From assembly GCA_002405755.1 (NCBI GenBank), contig DHMK01000076.1, positions 63,864 through 81,751 on the forward strand: a stretch of DNA of 17,888 nt, in the 5' to 3' direction. Position numbers and translations under genes: made by a program. The stretch comes from Clostridiales bacterium UBA4644. GTDB lineage: Bacteria > Bacillota > Clostridia > Oscillospirales > Butyricicoccaceae. Within the stretch, counting starts at the first letter, position 1, and every line of letters starts with the position of its first letter. This document shows, one piece after another, positions 14,050-17,888 of the stretch. The notes under the pieces are model-generated. The model had not been told where the DNA came from. It was given only the letters and a program-made list of their open reading frames with translations, and did no database searches.

Positions 14050-14103
14050 AAAAAGATCACCCTTTCACAGGGAGTGTTTCCCGGAAAGGGCGATCCTATG
14101 CGC
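14044..14103 (-). terminator. Long inverted repeat: ychF terminator covering the start of the TPR gene
   Basis: GATCGCCCTTTC pairs with GAAAGGGTGATC (14084-14095 with 14055-14066, one G-T pair), enclosed by GCGCATA / TATGCGC and containing an inner GGGA/TCCC. On the minus strand the inner stem is followed by TTTTT and then directly by the ATG of the TPR gene. On the plus strand the outer stem is followed by TTTTTG, so it is symmetric and may end transcription in both directions. Confidence 0.75.
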
Positions 14104-14120
14104 TTTTTGATCAAACCGGA

Positions 14121-15233
14121 TCAAACATTAAAGAGGAAATTGACGATGTCGCCGTCCTTCATCACATATTCTTTGCCTTCGCTGCGGATCTTGCCCTTTT
14201 CCTTTGCGGCGGCCATGGTCCCAAGGGCCTTCAGATCGTCAAAGGCGATGACCTCCGCCCGGATAAAGCCCCGCTCAAAGTCCGTGTGGATCTTTCCGGC
14301 GGCCTGCGGGGCGCGGGTGCCCCGGGTGATGGTCCAGGCCCGGACCTCATCGCTCCCCGCCGTCAGGAAGGAGATCAGCCCCAAAAGCGTGTAGGAGCAC
14401 TGGATCAGCCGGTCCAGCCCGGACTGGGCCATGCCCAGCTCCTCCAGAAACATGGCCTGATCCTCCGGGGGCAGCTCCGCGATCTCCTGCTCCGTTTTGG
14501 CGCAGATTGGAAGGACCTGGCTCCCCTCGGCGGCGGCCAGCTGCTGGACCGTGCGGAAATAGGCGTTGTCCTCCGGCGCGGCCGCCCCCGCCTCGTCCAT
14601 ATTGGCGGCGTAGATCACCGGCTTCAGGCTCAGCAGATCCGACTGCCGGATCAGCGCCAGCTCGTCCGGCTCGCATTGATAGGTCCGTGCCGGCTTGCCT
14701 TGATCCAGGTGGGCCAGAAGCCCCTCCAAGACCTCCGCCTCATGTAGGAATTTCTTGTCGCCGCCCTTGGCGTTTTTCTTCGCCCGGTCGATGCGGCGCT
14801 CCACCATCTCGGAATCCGCCAGCACCAGCTCCAGATTGATACACTCGATATCCCCCGCCGGATCCACTGGGGCGGCCTTGGAGGCATCCTCCACCACATG
14901 CATGATGTTGTCGTCGTCAAAGCAGCGGACCACATGGACGATGGCGTCGGTATTGCGGATGTTCCCCAAAAACTGATTGCCCAGGCCCGCGCCCTTGGAC
15001 GCGCCCTTCACCAGACCGGCGATGTCCACGAACTCGATGACGGCGGGGGTGTATTTCTTGGGGTGATAAAGCTCCGCCAGATAGTCCAGCCGGCTGTCCG
15101 GCACAGTGACCACGCCCACGTTGGGCTCGATGGTGCAGAAGGGGTAATTGGCGCTTTCCGCCCCCGCCCGGGTGATGGCGTTGAATAAGGTGCTCTTGCC
15201 CACGTTGGGCAGACCTACGATACCTAATTTCAT
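14121..15233 (-). CDS. ychF: Ribosome-binding ATPase YchF (OLA1 family)
   Basis: A 370-residue OBG-type P-loop NTPase that binds ribosomes and prefers ATP over GTP. The P loop is GLPNVGKST (7-15), G2/G3 lie in NYPFCTIEPN and DIAGLVKGAS, and the usual NKxD is replaced by the YchF form NMDE, which explains the nucleotide preference. A coiled-coil segment (DRAKKNAKGGDKKFLHEAEV) and the C-terminal TGS domain (AWTITRGTRAPQAAGKIHTD, ending DGDIVNFLFNV) are present. The length is close to the 363 residues of E. coli YchF. An ATG four codons upstream touches the AAGGAG site, so the start at 15233 is preferred. Its upstream region consists of integrase debris, so it may use a promoter that came with the element. 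Confidence 0.96.
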   Translation of the reverse strand: MKLGIVGLPNVGKSTLFNAITRAGAESANYPFCTIEPNVGVVTVPDSRLDYLAELYHPKKYTPAVIEFVDIAGLVKGASKGAGLGNQFLGNIRNTDAIVHVVRCFDDDNIMHVVEDASKAAPVDPAGDIECINLELVLADSEMVERRIDRAKKNAKGGDKKFLHEAEVLEGLLAHLDQGKPARTYQCEPDELALIRQSDLLSLKPVIYAANMDEAGAAAPEDNAYFRTVQQLAAAEGSQVLPICAKTEQEIAELPPEDQAMFLEELGMAQSGLDRLIQCSYTLLGLISFLTAGSDEVRAWTITRGTRAPQAAGKIHTDFERGFIRAEVIAFDDLKALGTMAAAKEKGKIRSEGKEYVMKDGDIVNFLFNV

Positions 15234-15270
15234 ATATCTCTGCATCTCCTTAAAAAGTCTTGATTTATCA

Positions 15271-15347
15271 AGGGTTTCCGCGATCCGGCGTTTTTGGTTT
15301 ACGCCATTTTACGCCATTTCCGCAAGGACTTTTATATCGGAAACCCT
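15271..15347. repeat. Repeats at the integrase 3' end, possible attachment junction
   Basis: A perfect 10-base inverted repeat (AGGGTTTCCG at 15271-15280, CGGAAACCCT at 15338-15347) encloses a tandem direct repeat (ACGCCATTT at 15301-15309 and 15311-15319). The repeats lie across the integrase stop codon and 38 bases upstream of ychF, where an element end is expected. Confidence 0.4.
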
Positions 15348-15533
15348 GTTTGATTCAAATAACCGCACAGCCTGATCCAAGGATTCAGATGTGACATGGA
15401 CATATCTACCGATCATCTCGCCGGTACGCAGGCCGGTTTCAAGGATCAGCGCGTATTGATTGTAGTTGTGGGAACGCCGCGCCGCTTCAAGAAACTTCTG
15501 CTGTTCCTCTCTGGTGAGAAGTAGAACCTGCAT
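15309..15533 (-). pseudogene. Tyrosine recombinase (Tn916-type integrase) with large internal deletion
   Basis: The frame from the Met at 15533 reads MQVLLLTREEQQKFLEAARR and then ALILETGLRTGE, the start of an integrase catalytic domain including the first catalytic Arg. Without any frame change it jumps to RYVHVTSESLDQAVRLF, the C-terminal end with the nucleophilic Tyr. About 110 residues or more between them, with the H-x-x-R box, are missing, and so is the N-terminal core-binding domain. The gene cannot encode an active recombinase. It ends in AEMA at a TAA inside the direct repeats. It is co-directional with ychF and ends 75 bases before its start. Confidence 0.75.
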
Positions 15534-15675
15534 AGGTTGCTTCCATCCGGTTAAGGATGATCTTGCAATGAACATAATTATAACAGATAAGCTCTTTCCC
15601 CTCAAGCTGTTTTTGCAAATAATCTTTTGCCGTTAGATAACAAGCTTTTGGCTGAACGACAGACGTATTGGTCAT
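15487..15675 (-). CDS. Small ORF of 62 residues, overlapping the integrase scar
   Basis: An ATG at 15675 has a good AAAGGAG site 7 bases upstream and begins MTNTSVVQPKACYLTAKDYL. The first 45 residues look like a genuine small protein. The last residues (TYAGSTSHQRGTAEVS) only read the integrase scar out of frame, so the original C-terminus was probably lost when the element was rearranged. No family is recognised; a small accessory or regulatory gene next to the integrase is the likely origin. It is in frame with the preceding Cys-rich VLP fragment, so read-through is possible. Confidence 0.4.
   Translation of the reverse strand: MTNTSVVQPKACYLTAKDYLQKQLEGKELICYNYVHCKIILNRMEATYAGSTSHQRGTAEVS
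15577..15605 (-). promoter_or_regulatory. Possible promoter inside the element remnant, reading towards ychF
   Basis: On the minus strand TTGAGG (15600-15605) and a perfect TATAAT (15577-15582) are 17 bases apart. It lies upstream of the integrase scar and ychF, and no better promoter is seen nearer to ychF. Confidence 0.45.
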
Positions 15676-15720
15676 GGAAGGTCTCCTTTCATGATGGATA
15701 TGTAGCCAAATCGAGAGTGC

Positions 15721-15899
15721 GTTTGTGGCAAGGAAGCCCTTGCCGCAGATCGCGCAGCAGTGCAGCTTTTTCGGGTTGAGAATGGCCCGTTCCAGCTTCG
15801 GCTGCTCCGGCAGCACGGCATGGGGAAACCAGCGACAGATCAGGCTGCGGGAGACTGTTTGCTGGCTCAAATGGTGCCGTCCGGCTCAACATAGCCGTT
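15721..15899 (-). pseudogene. Cysteine-rich VLP-domain protein fragment with frameshift
   Basis: After YVEPDGTI at 15870 the frame is broken by a TGA; removing two bases there gives GTIC followed by QQTVSRSLICRWFPHAVLP and HCCAICGKGF. RSLICRWFPHAVLP and the CxxC knuckle are characteristic of the Cys-rich VLP proteins found on clostridial mobile elements. The N-terminal Cys cluster is not clear, and the C-terminal cysteines are missing after FLATN, so the fragment is broken at both ends as well as frameshifted. It is not expected to be functional. Confidence 0.55.
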
Positions 15900-16021
15900 C
15901 TGCCGGAAGATACTGCTCTGTCTGGCAGCAGCGCATAGTATCCCATCATCCAGCCATGGAACGCTCCGGAGCATCAGCTTGTCCACCGTCTGAAAACCGG
16001 TGACGGAAAACCCAACTGCGG

Positions 16022-16159
16022 TCACAGTTCCTCCTCCCGCTTCTCTTTCAGCAGCTCCCATATCTCGGCTTACCGCGCTTTCAGCTCGGCAACGTCGGCA
16101 TTCAGCTCCTGCTCGCTCAGGCAGATTTTCTTTCGGATGGGTCGCGTGGGGTCCGGCAT
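16022..16159 (-). pseudogene. Small basic/coiled-coil ORF interrupted by a stop codon
   Basis: The ATG at 16159 lies three bases after the stop of the helix-turn-helix gene. It reads MPDPTRPIRKKICLSEQELN through to LKAR, meets a TAA at 16070-16072, and continues in the same frame as AEIWELLKEKREEEL to a TGA. The whole would be a 45-codon gene with one nonsense mutation. The RPIRKKICLSEQEL start recalls MobC-like relaxosome accessory proteins, but this is weak. A 29-residue peptide could still be made. Confidence 0.4.
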
Positions 16160-16162
16160 GGT

Positions 16163-16420
16163 TTATCTCTCCATCAATTCCAGACAGAACGCATCGTCGT
16201 CTTCCTTCCGGATTTGCAGGTAATTCGTGTTGTCAAGTTCTTTGAGGACATCGAGAATTCTTTCCTCCGGCATGTTGAGCTGGCAAGCCAGCTCAACGCC
16301 TTCATCGCCAATGGCGTAGAGGATGGCAGCGAAGCCCCTTGCCTCGATAGAAAGGTTCATGTCTTGCAGCAGTTCCGTGGGTACAGCGATCATGTGAGTG
16401 TGGTTGTAATAAGTGATCAT
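16163..16420 (-). CDS. Small winged-helix/helix-turn-helix protein of a mobile element
   Basis: An intact 85-residue ORF with AAAGGAG seven bases before the ATG. IAVPTELLQDMNLSIEARGF followed by AAILYAIGDEG and MPEERILDVLKELDNTNYLQ has the pattern of a winged helix like the N-terminal domain of replication initiators: a start helix, LS-x-EA-x-G, a recognition helix, then LxELxxxxYL. The tail (RKEDDDAFCLELMER) is acidic. It probably served gene control or replication in the element. It is the only undamaged gene in the remnant, with the stop-interrupted small ORF three bases downstream. No promoter is obvious in the 120 bases upstream. Confidence 0.65.
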   Translation of the reverse strand: MITYYNHTHMIAVPTELLQDMNLSIEARGFAAILYAIGDEGVELACQLNMPEERILDVLKELDNTNYLQIRKEDDDAFCLELMER

Positions 16421-16543
16421 AGTGGTTCTCCTTTCAATTTTGAAAAGCTTTGTTTGAAGGACGGTTTGGAGCAGTTCAGCTTGCCTTTCACTTTCCAGCG
16501 GACACGATGATGCTGAGTGTCACGATTTTGTCGCAACGAGGGC

Positions 16544-16576
16544 AAAAAAGAAGCGCTTGTCTCTACGACAAGCGCT
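16544..16576 (-). terminator. Intrinsic terminator downstream of a gene remnant
   Basis: A perfect 10-base stem (AGCGCTTGTC / GACAAGCGCT) with a 5-base loop is followed on the minus strand by TCTTTTTTG. It would stop leftward transcripts from the flavodoxin region before they enter the element remnant. Confidence 0.88.
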
Positions 16577-16859
16577 CAGATTTACAACAATTATTCCGGT
16601 AAATCCTCTGTTTCCTTTGGATCGTAGTCCGTCTACACCATCCACCTCGACCTGCTTGTAAAGCCCGGCAAATACACGTTTCGGCGAAGAGAAAGAGCGG
16701 TGTGGGGATGGAGAAAACTGAGATTTGAGAGAATAGCAAGCACAGCCGCTGTCCGTACACGCGGCGATTTTTGATTAAGGAGGCCCTTCCCTTAATCGCA
16801 AAAATATATACTGCCGAATCTCGCAGAGCCACTACTTTTTCTCGTCCAGCAGCGTGATG
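16577..16859 (-). other. Non-coding stretch with a gene-end remnant and an inverted repeat
   Basis: No intact gene is seen. Near the left end the minus strand encodes DYDPKETEDLPE followed by a TAA at 16591-16593, 15 bases before the terminator hairpin. This looks like the original 3' end of an unknown gene, with an in-frame TAG four codons earlier marking decay. At 16767-16805 there is an imperfect inverted repeat (ATTTTTG, ATTAAGG ... CCTTAAT, CAAAAAT) without a usable T tract. At about 16800-16860 a frame ends QGITLLDEKK, of unknown origin. Confidence 0.4.
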
Positions 16860-17431
16860 CCCTGCTGCGGAGCGTGTCCGTGTTCCAGGTGGTCGGGTCA
16901 GGTGCCCCGCCGCCAGCGGGCTGTAGGGCATGAGCGATACCCCCATTTGCTTGCAAATCGGAATGAGTTCCCGCTCGTCCTCCCGGTAAAGCAGATTTGC
17001 CCGCCTTGACCAGATCATTCAGCGCCTCCATGGTCTCCTCAATAGGCGTTTCATAGTCAAAGCGGCGGATGATATAAAGGTCGAGATAGTCCGTCCCCAG
17101 CCGCTTGAGCGAGCTGTCGATCTCCCGGTGGATGGCTTCACGGGAGAGCCGACTGGGATTGAAGTAGACCCGGGACGCGATTACGACTTTGTCGCGGCTA
17201 ACATTCGTTTTGAGGGCTTTGCCCAAGTATTCCTCACCGGTTCCGGCGGAATAGCCGCTGGCGGTGTCAAAAAAGTTGATGCCGAGGTCGAGGGCGTGTT
17301 TCACCACCTCCTCGGTGGACGCTTCGTCCAGCGTCCAATCGTGCATAGTGCCTGCCTTGCCGAAGCTCATGCAGCCTAACGCAGACCTTGGAAATTTCCA
17401 TGTCGGTTTACCCTAATTTCGTGTACTCCAT
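16860..17431 (-). pseudogene. Aldo/keto reductase pseudogene
   Basis: The ATG at 17431 has a GGAG site nine bases upstream and starts MEYTKLG, then meets a TAA at 17408-17410. The frame continues TDMEISKVCV, a single extra base shifts it near 17377, and the main body follows (CMSFGKAGTMHDWTLDEAST; INFFDTASGYSAGTGEEYLG; LGTDYLDLYIIRRFDYETPI; LVKAGK). At about 16996 it jumps directly to NLLYREDERELIPICKQMGV in another frame, losing roughly 35 residues, and recognisable sequence ends at GHLTRP and WNTDTLRS near 16860. The C-terminal third is absent. The catalytic Lys and His of the family appear as Arg (IASRVYF, IIRRFDY). An intact homologue would be an NADPH-dependent oxidoreductase of about 330 residues. 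It starts 16 bases after the flavodoxin stop. Confidence 0.85.
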
Positions 17432-17447
17432 ATTCAGCAGCTCCTTT

Positions 17448-17888
17448 TCAGATGTGCAGACTTTCGATCCATTTCTGCACGGAAGCGGCGCTTTCCCGGC
17501 TGCTCAGGCGTTTGCCGGGGAGCCACTTCGTCTCCTTGGAGCACGCGGCCTTCAAAATGTCCTCACCGCCCATGCCGCTGCCGCCGGAGGTGGCGAAGGG
17601 GATCACCGCTTTCCCTGCAAAGTCATAGCTTTCCAGAAAGGTTTCGATGATATGCGGCGCCTGATACCACCAGATGGGGAAGCCCACGAACACCGTGTCA
17701 TACTGCGTCATGTCCGTCACCTTGCCCGCGACAGCGGGGCGGCTCTTGGGGTCGTTCATCTCGACGGTGCTGCGGCTCTTCTTGTCCATCCAGTCCAGAT
17801 CGGCGGCGGTGTAGGGCGTCTCCGGTGTGATCTCAAAGAGGTCGCCGCCGGTGACACCGGCGATGGTCTTGGCCAGCTTGGCGGTCTG
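17448..17888 (-). CDS. Flavodoxin (5' end outside window)
   Basis: The frame is open from the right window edge, so the N-terminal FMN phosphate loop is not visible. The 146 visible residues read QTAKLAKTIAGVTGGDLFEI, TPYTAADLDW, then YDTVFVGFPIWWYQAPHIIE, the 60s loop with aromatic residues that stack on FMN, and VIPFATSGGSGMGGEDI in the 90s loop. It ends SVQKWIESLHI. This is the short, secreted-or-cytosolic flavodoxin type common in clostridia, a low-potential electron carrier or NAD(P)H-dependent FMN reductase-like protein. No damage is seen, in contrast to the adjoining reductase pseudogene, with which it once formed an operon. Confidence 0.9.
   Translation of the reverse strand, partial: QTAKLAKTIAGVTGGDLFEITPETPYTAADLDWMDKKSRSTVEMNDPKSRPAVAGKVTDMTQYDTVFVGFPIWWYQAPHIIETFLESYDFAGKAVIPFATSGGSGMGGEDILKAACSKETKWLPGKRLSSRESAASVQKWIESLHI

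Larger units (their letters stand above)
15271..16543. mobile_element. Remnant of an integrative/mobilizable element upstream of ychF
   Basis: The block contains, all on the minus strand, an integrase with an internal deletion, a small ORF, a frameshifted Cys-rich VLP fragment, a broken small ORF and a small helix-turn-helix gene. These gene types travel together on clostridial conjugative or mobilizable elements. Base composition is lower in GC than in the flanking ychF gene and open frames are short and disrupted. The left edge is probably at the repeats next to the integrase 3' end (15271-15347); the right edge is uncertain and may lie near 16543 or further right. Confidence 0.55.

Noticed and set aside
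15572..15605. Leaderless start for the integrase scar right after the TATAAT box
   Set aside because: The ATG lies only a few bases after the -10 box with no ribosome site, and the residues before MQVLLL do not resemble integrase.
16767..16805. Inverted repeat ATTTTTG-ATTAAGG / CCTTAAT-CAAAAAT as a terminator
   Set aside because: Both strands have A-rich, not T-rich, sequence after the stem, so it lacks the U tract of an intrinsic terminator.

Overview
The window reads as chromosomal DNA of a GC-rich, low-copy-RBS-type Firmicute, most likely a gut Clostridia member of the Oscillospiraceae/Ruminococcaceae kind. The reasons are the AGGAGG ribosome binding sites, near-consensus sigma-A promoters with 17-base spacers, short intrinsic terminators, an SLH-domain surface protein, a type II pantothenate kinase, and remnants typical of clostridial integrative elements. 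Genus cannot be fixed by eye.

Layout. (1) 1-2633: lspA and a truncated RluA-family pseudouridine synthase run leftward and overlap; a DEAD-box RNA helicase with a DbpA-type C-terminal domain diverges from lspA. (2) 2673-4549: a leftward pair (small two-TM membrane protein, then a B3/4-domain protein) diverges from a LysR-type regulator, with a possible LysR operator between them. (3) 4638-6226: a MATE exporter and a possible 26-residue small ORF downstream of it, closed by a bidirectional terminator. (4) 6318-8189: a secreted SLH / ricin-like / HExxH metalloprotease protein, complete with promoter and terminator. (5) 8231-9237: a chorismate mutase-ACT protein that looks like a reduced PheA. 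(6) 9332-13334: a rightward group: a single-domain TSCPD protein, asnS, coaW and a class I aminotransferase, closed by a strong terminator. (7) 13339-15233: ychF followed by a membrane-anchored TPR protein; a long inverted repeat between them acts as terminator and also covers the RBS and start codon of the second gene. (8) 15246-16543: debris of an integrative/mobilizable element (integrase scar, Cys-rich VLP fragment, small helix-turn-helix gene, broken small ORF) lying just upstream of ychF. (9) 16544-17888: an aldo/keto reductase pseudogene and the 3' part of a flavodoxin gene.

Most of the window is ordinary housekeeping DNA: lipoprotein maturation, rRNA modification, RNA remodelling, tRNA charging, CoA synthesis and aromatic amino-acid metabolism. 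The less ordinary parts are the PheA-like protein without a recognisable dehydratase active site, the surface protease architecture, the hairpin over the TPR gene start, and the heavily rearranged region upstream of ychF. I found no CRISPR array, tRNA, rRNA or clear riboswitch, and no convincing new defence or multi-gene system.
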